A stretch of 64,000 nt of DNA from Pholiota molesta (taxonomy: Eukaryota > Basidiomycota > Agaricomycetes > Agaricales > Strophariaceae). The notes under the pieces were generated by a model that ran no database searches, was not told the DNA's origin, and saw only the letters and a list, made by a program, of their open reading frames with translations. Shown here in pieces: positions 1 to 12,400 of the stretch. The stretch's first letter is position 1. The number at the start of each line of letters is the position of its first letter. Both the position numbers and the translations under genes were made by a program. The stretch spans positions 124,001-188,000 of the forward strand of contig JACGCK010000056.1 of NCBI GenBank assembly GCA_014925825.1. The letters run 5' to 3'.

Positions 1-51
1 GTATGTCGGGCTGTGTTTTCAGGGATAACTCTCAAGCTAACATTTTTCTAG

Positions 52-743
52 TGTATAACCGTTATGAAACTCACTTCGGACAGGAGCAAGCCCGGCTTTC
101 ACGGGACTCCGCTATTCTAGTCGATGAAGTCCAAGAAATGCAATGGACAAAGACAATCGGATCCATTTTGACTTTCAGGACATCGGAGACGTATCTCAAG
201 CGATTGGATTCGTTGTTCGTGGATCAATTCGTTTACGGAAGTGATTGGGCCTCCTTCATGACGTACTGCATGAAAAACTGGCAACGAAGCATCGTCACTT
301 CCGTCGTGCTACTCCTCTGCCATATCTTTTGTTTCTTCCTTCCCATCTCGCCCGTCTTAGCATATACATCGACATCGCTGGCAACTCTAAGCATACTGAC
401 ATCGGCGCTTCTCATCCACCGTCATGATGAACTCGTAGATGCAACCGCCGTCACCGCGCACGAATATCTCGACTCGATCATTTCTCCGCTTTTCAAGTTT
501 CAAGGCGGCGCATTTGTCTTTTCTCTTCCGCAAGTGTTCTTCGTCTATGCGCTCTTGACCTTCGTATCCCAATGGATCATCCTCCTCTGTCAACACGCTC
601 CATTTCCTCAAGCCGCCTTTTTTCTTTCCGTCATCGGCTCTGTATTTTTTGCCGTTCACGTCGCTACCTCCAGGACTCGACTCCGCTCGCCCTCCCTCCC
701 GATGTGGCGGTCCAAGTCCGAAAAAGACGCCTCAATTGTGTAA
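52..743 (+). CDS. Membrane protein of unknown function, 3' end only
   Basis: This is the last exon of a gene that begins outside the window. Bases 1-51 look like an intron: donor GTATGT at 1, branch-like GCTAACA near 35, acceptor TTTTTCTAG ending at 51. The exon then starts at 52 with the last two bases of a codon, so the upstream ATG at 3 is probably intronic. About 230 residues remain. A soluble stretch (YNRYETHFGQEQ...) is followed by about four hydrophobic segments, for example LLLCHIFCFFLPI and VFFVYALLTFVSQWIILL, with a basic tail ending SKSEKDASIV. I do not recognise the family. A multi-pass membrane protein is the only supported statement. Confidence 0.6.
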
Positions 744-3700
744 TAGAAATATCTTAGATCCTTCGCCGTGCCAGACTCTCCATGACCGGACCACATTATA
801 CCGGTGGCCACAACCTTCGACAATAGGCCACCGCACGAATGTGCGTGTCACTGCGTGTCACTGCGTGCCGTCCCCGCCACTGCGATCATCAAATCCAAAT
901 CATGATTGCGATGCTCCCTGACCCTGGTAATAGACCCAACGATACCATGCAATTGTACAACAACCATCACTGTATCAATATTGCCCGCAGGAATACCCCT
1001 GTTGTAGATTATAGCCCAACTGTACATACCCAATTAAATACTTTAGTCATAAAAAAATTTGATAATATTCACATTTTTGCATCTTCTCTGTATCGCAGTC
1101 GAATACACCCATACGGCCAAACTTCACCAAATAATGCTAGATTTCATTGAACACTTATATCCCAAAGTAGATAAGAGTACAATGCTTGTAAGTTGTTGCT
1201 TCTTATGTTGATTTGCCTGGGGGCATTTAATTAGATGCAGACAGTCATACACATAAGTAATTCAAGTTGTACAGTATTCTTCCACCAGATACGAAAAGTA
1301 TGGGTACTTTTCCTATAACAGAGATTCATTGTAGGGTCTCCAAGATACCGCCGAACGCGGTGTTTTCTGGGGCTCGTGTAAGTACTCCATTGCTAAATAT
1401 ATTGTGAAATAGTCAGATTGTAGTCAGAGTTGAGGAGTTGACAATGTCACACCGGCTTCCATTTCGTCGTAGTTTATTGAGTCCTTCTCTCATAGAATAT
1501 GGCACCTATCGAATCATGTATATGCAGCGGATTCCACATACGACAGTTGGGGCTGAGCGCTCCATTTCTCGAAATTCGAAGGCGTTAGGCATAGCCTCCC
1601 TCTCTCAAAAATGGAAATTGATACCGACCCCTAATGTTAACTGCGCACCTCCAAGCTACATACTGCGCACATGGAGTGCCATACGTACGCAAGGACCACC
1701 GGAATCGGGGCCGACTAATAATCAGTTCATCTGCAGCGGGCTTGTTTGTATGCCACTGTGACACGGATTATGGGTCATGTATTGATTTTCAAAAATTAAG
1801 AATGCTGTGTGCCATCTAGGCTTTAATTCTGAAAACCTTGTCAGTCGCACTCCTTGTTGCCCGCAACTTGCGAGTCGGATGCGACTCGACCCGCCTCGCA
1901 GAAATCGCCCGCCGCGGTTGCCAAAGATAGAACTGATGTCGGCTGGAGCCTGGCCGGGTCAATAACCGTAGCCGGATTTGTCAGCGGTCGGAAGTTGAAA
2001 CGTTTGGGCAGTCGTCCTGCGTCGGTTCTCTTGTCTTTCAAACCTTAGTGATTCTCGCTGCATCTTCCACCCCGACACCTTGCCCCGATACCGAGTAACG
2101 AGTCTACACTTCAATCACCATTGGATACTTGACGCTCTTTATTGAACGTGTTCAGTTTTCAGCTTTGCCGTAGCCAATGAATCAATATTGAAGGACAAGA
2201 CTGCGGAGGACAAATGAGATATGGGACAACGGAGAACAGAAATAGACACTTCGCAATTGAACTCTTGTGCGACATTGATCTGACGTCGAGGAAACACGCT
2301 GACCAGGCGAGATTACCATGCGGCACGGCCGCATGCGCAAGGCTTTGAGACGTCGACCACCATAAACTTTGGCACCTTGGATAGGACTGGATTGCAGGGG
2401 AGACGCATATTGACATAGCGCAGTCGTGCGATCGACATTGCGTGCACAGCGAACAGCAGATAAGCAACGACACCAGACGTGCAGAGAGTCCTCGGATTGT
2501 CGGAATGACGCCACAGCGTTACTCTAGTCATGCCATTCGTACCGTATCTTGACTTCCTCTCTGGTTCCGCATTCTTATCGGTCTCAGGCCCAATCGCCAA
2601 CTTCTTGACCTTGGTCTGGAAGAAGCTCAGACCCGCGTTCTCGATTCAACTACCTGGACATATTTTACTCTCTGTCGTATTACCCTGCTGTCTCCTCCCC
2701 TTCGCTAGTATTTCTTGTTTCTCGACCATCATCCTTGGTATATTTGCTAAGGCCATAGGATCCAGGGACAGGCACTCTTCGCTCACTAGCTGTACGCGAC
2801 GCAGTCATCAAGACTCTCATGAAGAAAAAAATCCAGGCCGACTACAATGAGGACGTCTGATGTTTTACACCTGGATAGATGTCCGTATTAAACACAACGC
2901 TGGCGAACTGTTTTACCTGGTGCGCACAGTGGGTATTTCAGTACACGTTCCACCGACTGTGCTTTGGGCGCGATGAGTTTCCCTTTTCTCATCGCAAGTT
3001 TCGCGTTACTCATCGGGTTGGTTTCCGATTGCAGCACCCAATCAATGTTATGGGGCAGGGCAGAAAGGTTCAAGCAGGAGGAACACTGACAGTGACCTGC
3101 CGAGTGGACTTTGGCGCATCCAAGTACTAGAGGACTGGACAATCTACGCCATTTTATCTTTCTCACCGTCCTCCGCTCCTGCCACGTACTTGTACATCTC
3201 ATATTTCTGCAGCACGGTGGCGTAGGTGCGGTCAATCTGTTTTGTTCTCTCTGCCAAATCTTAATGCATATTCTACATGATAGTAATTGTACGCGATATG
3301 TTGATGATGGGTGGTATCCTTCGCGCGTCAAAGATAATTCGAAAATTCTCTTTTCAGACTCCAATATCTGCTACCAAATACTCTTATAAGACTACTTTTT
3401 TTGACAGAAGAATCATAGGTTCAATTCCGAAGAATTCGAAGCATCCGTCCCCGACGTTCTCTGAAACTCGTGTGTCACTCCACTACTACGTTAGTCTCCC
3501 GTAGGCAGACTCCAGTGGAAAGCGATTGACGATATTGATCGACGATCAATGAGTTGATGATAGTCGATACCTGAACGTAGTCATCTCTGCTCAGCGCTCT
3601 TGGCTCAGAATGGATTAAGTATGCAAATCATTGTGTTGAAAAAATTCTCTATCCCAGGCTCCCATAAAACGTGCCCTTATCAAGTAAGTGCTTGAATGCA

Positions 3701-4913
3701 TGTCTTAACAGAAAAATTGACGATTTATCAGACTTTACTGAGTTTACTCTTATCAAATATGGAAGTTCTCAAGGCTATGCAAGCGACTGCGTAATGCAGT
3801 AGCAGGGAGCGAATTTGGAGTTGGGCTTGGGGCGAGTCGAGGCCGAGTCGCCGTTAAGGCCGCCGCAGTTGCCACAAATAGGCGTGTCGACCGTCGGGCA
3901 GATGTCATCGTCGGTTCACTCCTCTCTCTCCCCGAATTTCCCCGTCCAGCCTCAACAAAGCCTCGATCTTGACTTTGGTTGTTACTCCGAGATCTGAACT
4001 AAACTCTCGGAAGCAAATTCATTATGCACTCCGGAAGCAGTGTTCAAGCCCAGGGCTGCTTGTGAATTTCATTATTCAGGGTCTGCAGAATTAGAACCGC
4101 ATTCAAGCAACATTCAAGTGCACATGGTCCCTATATCTTGACTGCACCTCGAGGGCGATACGCTGCTCCGCCCGCCTAGGTTTTATCTGCGCAGACGTCG
4201 CTATGTGCAAATTTTATGCTAACAACTCATTGAACATGCTGTACTTGACGAACCCAATTTATTGACCGTTTTGTCAACATTTTGTGCTTTGTTTGGTCGC
4301 ATGTGCGTCGTCTCTTTTTTTGGATCGATTGGTCTCAAAATACTGACTTCTCATTCAGGACATAATAGCCAATTGGCCAATGAATTGTCCTTTGTCAATC
4401 ATCTTATCTTAGGACATTTCCGCGAACAAAGCAACGGTCAAGGTTCTACCTAGGGCGTGAGGGCCAGGTAAATCTACATCTACGTATCTGGCAATTGGAA
4501 AGTTGATCATGGAGCGAAGGTACAAACATGGAAGAAAATTGGTACTTCCGCTAGGTATAGCTAACGTGCTTTCCTTGCCAATCCTCAGGGTCATGGTGAA
4601 GGATTTTCCAAGCGACCAAAGCGAGACGTTCTTCATCCCCAATCGGGCGAATTTCACCATTGTCAACAAGGGTATGCAATTGCACGGTCGACCGAACATA
4701 TTCGCCGTGGGATCTGGTTGGGCCAATGCCAGAAAAGGATAGGCCAGAGGTTCGCGTTGATCGAAGTTACAAGATGGCCATGTTTTTCCCCTGGGAATGG
4801 GTCGTTCTCAGGGCCCACTTTTCTTGGTGGCCTTACGTCGTCTTCCTTCCGCTCTTTTTTTTTTTTCACTTCTTGGTTTGCGTATATTCTCCTAAGTCCT
4901 TTTCAGAGTTACC
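744..4913. other. Gene-poor stretch, no recognised gene
   Basis: No reading frame here resembles a known protein. A plus-strand frame at 2530-2850 is hydrophobic, and in another frame the bases just before 2860 encode a protein-like tail (VRDAVIKTLMKKKIQADYNE), which could be a gene relic. A minus-strand frame at 4409-4726 is 105 codons long and also unrecognised. The rest is AT-rich sequence full of stops. No clear repeat ends or tRNA were seen. Confidence 0.4.
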
Positions 4914-6726
4914 ATGGGTGGCTTTGAAGGCTCCTTCGGTTTGTCTTCTGTTCTGAACCTTGTGATCGTCAATTCAAGAGTCTAATTCTCAATTGATAGG
5001 TGCTCTGACTCTGGGTTCCTTCTGTACGTCGTTTTTTGTTTCTTTTGTCAATTTCGTTGGTGGCCGATCACTAAATGTCATATATCCTTTGATCTTTTTA
5101 TTTCGCAGTGAACACCATGTTGTTCGGAATGACAGTTACCCAATATGTTAGGTATTGGATGGGACGTAAGTTTGCTTGCTGATTACATGATAATATCGAC
5201 ATTCTGACATGAAATTTTTAAAAGAACGCAACGACTCTGTAGCTATTAGGTATGGCTTGCTTGTGGCGTCTTTCAGCTAACTATAATGAAATTCAATCTC
5301 ATCGAACTATAGGAGCACGATTGTGATATTACTCACCAACGACGTCTTTCAAAGCGCCGCGTAAGCTTCTTAGTATTCGGAAATTGCCCCCCGCTGAAGC
5401 CCATTGTCTAGTATGGTTTATATGGCCTGGAGCTTCAGGTACTTACAGATCTGAATTGAGTGGCCAAGTACAACCTTACAGATTTTATACTTTACAGTGT
5501 CGTTGGCGCTACCGGAACTTTGATTGGTGGGACTTACACAGAAATTATGTGCAATGCTGATGTACTCATCCTCCATTATTTCAATGCTAATTTAGGAGTA
5601 CTCTGGCCGTATCATTATGTTTCCATCGGGACAGCTTTCACTGCGCTGCTAGTTCACGCCATTATGAATCAAAAGTAAGTCCTTTTTGGGATAACTTAAC
5701 ATGCTTCTCTAAAGTTATTTTCCTCACCGATTGATAGAATATACTCGATGTCAGGGAGTCCCCTGCTATATGGAGTACTTATGCTGGTGTGTTTAGCCGC
5801 CTTTGGGAGCGGTTTTTCTTATGGCGTCGGGTGATTATATTCCATGTTTTTCTTGAGGCTGCGACCTAACTCTTCTTAGGTCTTGGGGCTCGCCAATAAG
5901 GTTCCCATTATATCTTTTTTACTCTTTAGATCTCAAGCTCATGTCATGGCTCAGTGTTACTGTAGACGGGTCGCTAAAATTTCTTTTTGCCTGCTGGCTT
6001 GGAATTCAAATTATCTTGGATATTTTTACCGCTAGTATGTGTTCTGGATGCAACTCTGTTCGCGCAGATTTCTAAAAGATAATTTATACAGGTTTAGCTG
6101 TCTACTTTCTTCGCAAACACCGATCTGGATCACGGAAGAATATAGCGGTAATCGATCGCTTGATTCGCGGAGCCATACGAATAGGAGTCTTGCCTGCCGT
6201 ATTTGCTTTTGCTGGACTTGTCACATTTGGTGAATCATGTCTGAAGTCATCCATTTTGCAAACATTCAATACTGATTCCCTCACTCCTTGCTAGTTGTTC
6301 AACCACACACAGATTTCTACATGATGTTCATAATTCCAATGGGGCGCTTGTATACGACGGTACGAGGGGCTCCCCATTTGGAAGTCATGCTGAATTCTGA
6401 TTATTGCTTGTCACAGTTGTTCATGAATAGTCTCAACGTGCGAGAGGAATTGAGAGACAGATTACTAGGCAATGTCAACCAGGATGAAGGAGTCAATCAA
6501 GTCGTGGTAAGTCATATCATCTAATTTCTCAATTCCGATGACTCTCAATGCACCTACATAGTCAGCAGTCATATTGAGGGATTTGTCGGAAAATCTTCAA
6601 AGTCCTGCAGGAGATAACAACCACCCTGCAGATCACATCTCGTCGCACGGACAAAAATCAACATTGCACTTACCTTTTCACGCTGTCATTACGACCACTC
6701 CGGATGGCCGAGATACTTGGGTTTGA
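4914..6726 (+). CDS. DUF6534-type multi-pass membrane protein
   Basis: This is a basidiomycete-specific integral membrane protein of unknown role, about 320 residues with seven predicted helices in the family. It is built from many tiny exons: 4914-4938 (MGGFEGSF), 5000-5023, 5109-5165, 5225-5249, 5313 onward, and larger ones from about 5460. The joined frame gives GALTLGSFLNTMLFGMTVTQ at the N-terminus, PYHYVSIGTAFTALLVHAI in the middle, and the family-typical C-terminal block IDRLIRGAIRIGVLPAVFAF. An intron at 6360-6417 joins GRLYTT to LFMNSLNVREELRD, the diagnostic LY.NS.NxRxxLR motif. An intron at 6506-6560 leads to the last exon and TGA at 6724-6726. The exons around 5360-5560 are the least certain. 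Family assignment is from established motifs; the function is unknown. Confidence 0.82.
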
Positions 6727-7009
6727 CTGCTCGTAAAGATTTCTTCTCTTTTATCAAACTATTTTGTTTTTGCTTTTACTCCATGCTTTGAATTGCTATA
6801 TTTTCTCCGATGTACAACCTCTCTATTCTCAAAACTCTGCTGTATATTAGCAGCAAAAAATGGGTAGCTAGATATTCTCCTGATATACGACTGATATATG
6901 CAAAATCCGTTCGAAAGCATTTAATAAATCATTATATTTATGCTGTGAAGTTGTCTTCATCGGACGGAAAACCTCCCCATGATGAAAGCTGACAGGTATG
7001 TCCAGATTT

Positions 7010-9138
7010 TCATGCCGCGTGAGGGTTATCTTGGAAGTAGGTTCCAGAGAGAGCATTCTGATAGTCAAACTCGTCCGCCGTGTAACGTTCCAGGCCATGG
7101 TGGCGTAAAATCTCGGTCACCTGAGCATCGTCCTTTTCAATCTGCTTCATCAGCTCGGGAGCTGGGACGTTTGGTAAAGTACCGAAGACTAGTCGTGCAA
7201 TTCGGACTTGGGTCATATATGCTTCTCTCGAGAGTTTGAGCTCGTATTTAGGAAGATTTTCGATCGCATCCAATATACGTTCGATGGAGCCGTGTTTTTT
7301 GATGAGGTCGTAGGCGCGGACAGGTCCAAGATTCTTTATTCGCTGAGAGAAGTCTGTGCCCATCAGCAGGAGGAGATCCACGTAGGCCTCGCGGTCCAAT
7401 TCGAGTTCCTGTCGGACATCCGCACCCGATATGACAAGAAGAGGTTCGACTGGGCTGGTGATATTCCTGATCATGGGCGCTTCGTAGGCGAGGACATCCT
7501 ACAAAGTGTGAAGGTATAAGCAGCTGGCAGGAACAAAGGCGGAATATATGCGCACTGTATCTTCGCTGACAACGTAGTCGGCGAAGCCACTCAACACCAT
7601 AGAACAGGCGAGAGCTTCAGCTTCAATGGCACCAGTAGCGTCGATACATAGGATACCCATAGCGCTGAGGATTTCTTTAGCATCTTGGTAGGTTCGGAAC
7701 GTCGGCGCATTGTTGCGCTTTTGAAAGGAGTTGGCCATGACTTGACTCTTTTCCAAAAGGGAGTCAACTTCTTTGTCCGCAACTGCAGAGATTTCCAAGA
7801 TTGACTTCTCCACACCACCGCAAATTTCCGCCCAAATTTTGCCTTCCTGAACAGTTAGTTCGTACTGCTGCTTGGACATCGTTTTGTCCAAGCGATCTTC
7901 TTCTGAAACTGTGGGTTGCGGCAGGCCTACACTTGTCGACACCGAGGCAAGCTTCGCCATATTAGCCTTATAGCTAATATGGAGAGATTTGAAGAGATTG
8001 GCCAAATCTATGGGGTCGGGTGGTAATGTACTCTAATATGCGATCCACAATCAGGCCACCAGAATATAGCACAAACGGGCAGACTTACAGCAGGCTGAGG
8101 CTCGATGATATCCGAAGGCTCGACCACAGGGATCTCAGTTTTGGAAGGTTCAACGTCAGCTGTGTCCGAAGGCTCGATCACAGGGATTTCAGTTTTGGAA
8201 GGTTCAACATCAGCTGTGTCCGAGGGTTCGACCACAGGGATCTCAGTTTTGGAAGGTTCAACATCAGCTGCGTCCGAAGGTTTGACCACGGGGATCTCAG
8301 TTTTAGAAGGTTCAACGTCAGCTGCGTCCGAAGGCTCGATCATAGGGATCTCAGTTTTTGAAGGTTCGACGACCGTTGTGTCCGCAGGCTCGACCATAGG
8401 GATCTCAGTTTTTGAAGGTTCGACGACCGTTGTGTCCGCAGGCTCGACCACAGGGATCTCAAATTTGGAAGGTTCAACATCAGCTGTTTCTCTTGCCGTT
8501 TGATCCAGAAGAGCTTGTGAATCATCGACCGTGCTGAGCGAAGATTCTTTGAGCAATTTTAAGACATCTTGCTTGGTAGGGATATCAAGACCTTGAAGTT
8601 GATCCATGCCGGCTTTCAGGTCGTGCAATCGTCGATACCGAGCATCTTCTATTGAACCTCTTGTCATTGCCAGCTGACGAACTTCACGCCGGCGTTTAGT
8701 CTACGGCCAGTCAGATGCAAGAGCAATGAATTGAGGATTTTCTTTACTCACTTCGTTTGCCTTGGCTATGTTGCGTTCTTTTCCGTCAAAGACACAAATT
8801 GCGGAGATATTGTGTCTGTTCAATTCCCGAGCAAGCCTGTACCATCCAAGGACATGGTAACTAGCGTGCTCACTGGACACGAAATGAAACCTTTGCGTTA
8901 TGAGTGTTCCATCGCTAAACATATCCATTTCGAGGTGAGCTGAATGTATGACATTGTGAGATGGAAGATGCCGAGTTTACATGACAATCCTTTGCCCTTT
9001 CAAAGCCTCTAGTCTTTCCGGAAATCTTTTCAGAATTGTAGGACTGAATTCTCAGTAAGTTGGGATGAAAAAGGTCATGTATCAACAGGCGACGTACCAA
9101 AGTTTCTGAAGGAAGGGGGTGAGTCCGCTTACTCCCAT
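7010..9138 (-). CDS. XPG/FEN1-like structure-specific nuclease (PIN-like domain)
   Basis: This looks like a Rad2/XPG-family nuclease acting on branched or flap DNA. It starts at 9138 with GVSGLTPFLQKL, the family N-terminus. After two introns come ILKRFPERLEALKGQRIV and DGTLITQRFHFVSSEHASYH, then CVFDGKERNIAKANE, completing the XPG-N domain. The XPG-I domain contains EAEALACSMVLSGFADYVVS, followed across an intron by EDTDVLAYEAP. The acidic residues fit the metal-binding set. A helix-hairpin-helix-like block follows (MGTDFSQRIKNLGPVRAYDL). The protein ends FQDNPHAA at 7010. Between XPG-N and XPG-I lies a seven-copy 18-residue acidic repeat (see the repeat entry). No frame break was seen. It is not canonical FEN1: it lacks an obvious PCNA-box tail and carries the long insert. 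It belongs with the fungal PIN-domain-like XPG proteins. Confidence 0.87.
8110..8486 (-). repeat. 54-bp coding tandem repeat, 7 copies, in the XPG-like nuclease
   Basis: A 54-bp unit recurs exactly in register (AGTTTTGGAAGG-like cores at 8137, 8191, 8245, 8299, 8353, 8407, with a diverged copy at 8461). On the minus strand each unit encodes about 18 residues of the type VEPSKTEIPVVEPSDTAD. The array is acidic and proline-rich, so it is probably disordered. It sits in the linker between the two halves of the nuclease, where other family members carry a helical gateway or a spacer. Confidence 0.95.
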
Positions 9139-9493
9139 AAGTTATTTTCCTCAAGTCTTGGGGATAGGCATGAAAGCGCAGCGAATGCGAGGCCTGAGAT
9201 ATGCTTCTTATCAACGATAGCTAATAAGAAGGAATAGTTGGTTATCTCAAGGTAACAAAGCGGCGCGACGTTCAATAGCAAGGTGGCAAGGTGGAGATGC
9301 AACCTGTCACAGAACGCGCCGGTAACAAAAACCGTGACGCAATAACGCGCCACAAGACTGTCATAAATACCTACGTGGACCTTACAATCATTGCAAACTG
9401 TAATTCAGCCAAAATAAAAATGAATTCTTAGGTACAAAAACAAATCCGACCATTCGTAAAAAGCTCTACACTATGAAACACTTTACTCCCACT
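9139..9493. other. Intergenic, COPA 3' side to XPG-like 5' side
   Basis: The genes on both sides are on the minus strand, so this 355-bp stretch should hold the COPA 3' UTR/terminator and the promoter of the XPG-like gene. I see no reading frame of interest. AT-rich blocks near 9370-9430 are compatible with a polyadenylation region. Confidence 0.5.
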
Positions 9494-12400
9494 TTACCAC
9501 GAAGCTGGTAAACCAGATGCAGCAGCGCCAATTTCTGTCAGTCGGGTGAGAGGGTCCAAAGTTCCCTTGAACTGAGGCAGATAAGCCGCATCGGTATATG
9601 GGCAATGGACAGAGGGCGAGCCCTTGTATATCGGGGTGTATGTCGCCGCGCAAATCTCGAAGGGGCTGAACTCGTCATAAGATATCTCAACCGCGTTACG
9701 AGGATTGCGATCACCAGCAGCGATACGTTGCCGTGCCTGGATGCAACGTTGAGAATCGAAAAGCATACGTATGGAAACGTTAACGTACCTGGGCAACGAT
9801 TTTAGGATCAGGCTTGAGTTCAAGCAGGCGTTTGGCAAATCTCGCAGCGTGTGCTTGGTTGTTGGCCTTAGCAAACGCTGTGATGGCGCTACGCAATGCA
9901 ATCTGCAAATGTGGCGGTAGGAGTTGACACTGGGTGAAATACGCGGCCAGCTCGAGTTGTCGAACAATATTGTCAGGCTCTGCCTCAACAACACGTCTTC
10001 GCTCTAGTTCGATAGAGACGCCGAGCAAATATTCCGGGCAGACGTTACAGTTTCTCGCCACTTACAAAATCATCAACAAGCTGAAATTTTGTTCAAAAGA
10101 AATGGATAATCACCAGCTTAGCTTCATCATCTGAAGACAAACGACAAGGAGAAGGGCTTCTAGGACCGAGCGGAACGTCTCTTGAGCTTCGGCTAGCTTA
10201 TTTCCAGAGACAAAGCGATATCCTTCTGCGAGTTCTGCGCGAATGGAGGCAAGAGAACGGGCCGCGACAGGAAGGACGCGGCTGGGCGTTGTCTCCGAAG
10301 GGTTTCGGCGGACGTGAAGTTTCAAAGGCGGCATCGATGCATATGTTGATAGGTAGACATGTGATGAGCGGTATATTGAGAGGAACAGGGGCTTGAGGGG
10401 AGAGAAATTAACGATGCCAATTGACGATTAAGAAGCTGCGAAGAAAGATCAGCCAAACGTGCTCGTCCTTTAATGGAGAAAGGCTCACCTGCATAGCCGT
10501 CTCAAACGACCCAGCGGCAACATGATCAACTGCCAAAGGAGAGTTCCTGACCCACAGCTCAGGTTCGCTTGGTCCAGGCGTAGCTCCAGCGCCCAATTCC
10601 TCCTCGACATCAACAGCAGCCTCCTCGCCTTCGACTGCATCTTGGAATTCGCCACCATCAGCGTCAAGTTCCCAACCGCCCTCCTCAGGATCAAGGTCAT
10701 CGTGCACTTCCTCCTCCTTGGCCCAAGCATCGAGGGCCGAGTTGACAGCAGCGGCGGCATCGCCATTGACATATGCAGGTTCGACACCACCTTCCAGCTG
10801 CCCATTGACGAGGGCCTTGTCGAAGAAGTTTTCGCCGGTAGTGATAGAGGGCCAGATAAGGTCAGTGGTAGGAGTGATGACGGGAGGTGGTTTCAAGGTA
10901 GATGCTCCGAAGGTCGGGATGTCGTCAATGTCCGCCTCAGTCAAGCCGGCAGCTTCTAATATTTCTGCAGCTAAGTCATCAAGACCATTAGTCTTGGCCG
11001 TTAAATATGCCAAAGGATCTAAAAACATGAATTCGTAAGTTGGGATTTTTTTTTGGCACATTATCACAACTTACGCAGTCCAACGTCTCTCAACACGGAA
11101 ATCCTTCCTTCAACATCACCAGCATACAATGCGTTATGGAAACGAGACATGGGATCACCGCGGGCGTCAGCAATTTTCTGCATCTTCGATAGCTTGTCTT
11201 TACTGCCAGTGGCGAGATACAAGAATGAAAGCTTATCGAAGTTCTTCGTTTGTTGGTACGCTTTTTCGACAACCTGTATCTCAGTGTAAATCAAGCGGAA
11301 TGACTATCAATTGAGCGATCACTGACTTTATGGTTGCCCTGCTTGAGCGCCTGCTGAGCGAGCCTCTCCCAGCATTCTGGGCGGTTGATCGTCTTCGCAG
11401 TTTCCATTGCAACATCGAGATTACCGCATTCGATAGCGAGCTCAAATCTGGTGTTGGTATCTTGCACGAAGTGCAGCGCAATCTATAGACAAAGGTCAAT
11501 TGCGATAACTGGCGCATATATTCAGCAATCACCTCAGGGAATCCTTTCTGTTGCAAATACGCGATAATGCTTTGACCCAGGAGCGTCGAAGTCTTGATGA
11601 TATACAGCATCTCTTCGTAGTTATTTTTCAAAAGAGCGAGCTTGAATCGATATTCAGTTGGGTCGAAGGTGATGGTGCGAGGGCGGGCAGAGCGATCGAG
11701 GCAGTGGACAGTTTTGCCTTTGACACGGGTCAAGTAGACTGGGTTGTCCAATGTGCAGATCACACCATGATCACTGCGACAACAAGCGTAAGCATGGTCA
11801 AAGTAAAAGTCATCCAGGGAGACTCACCCTTGAGCCAAGCAATATTTGACATGGTTCAGCGTTGAGTAAATGAAAACTCCTGCATCATCCCAAGCTCCTG
11901 ACTTGATGCGAATGGTCTCATGGATCAAACTATGTTGAGAGAAGTTCTTGTTGGCAATAGTAATAGCTGCAGAGAACATTTTCAATCGTAGTTAACAAGA
12001 TATATGTTAGTGAACTCACTGTGTTTGCTCATCAGGGCCACCAGCGACGAATCATTGCTCCATACGACATATTTGACGGGAGGGCTGTTGATCTCGGCGA
12101 TGGTCTTTTGTTGTTGAATATCATATAAAACAACAGCGGTGGGAGAGCTGAGGATCAAGCATGCAGTTCCGCCATAGAATATTTCGTTGGTCTGGACGGG
12201 AGGCTTAATCGATTTTACGACGGAGTTCGACAGATCGCGAACTTCGATGAGCTGAGCGTGGCCAATTAGATCCGGCAGTCTTTCATGAGACAGCGTATAT
12301 TTGAGCTTACCTGGGTCGCCTTATTGAGAACAGCAAACCTGTTCCTCGCCACAAAGATGGCGCTTTGGCCGGTTCCCTTCTTCCCATCGACGCTGGAGTC

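Noticed and set aside
3410..3435. GGTTCAATTCC, similar to a tRNA B box
   Set aside because: No acceptor stem, D-arm or anticodon arm can be folded around it.
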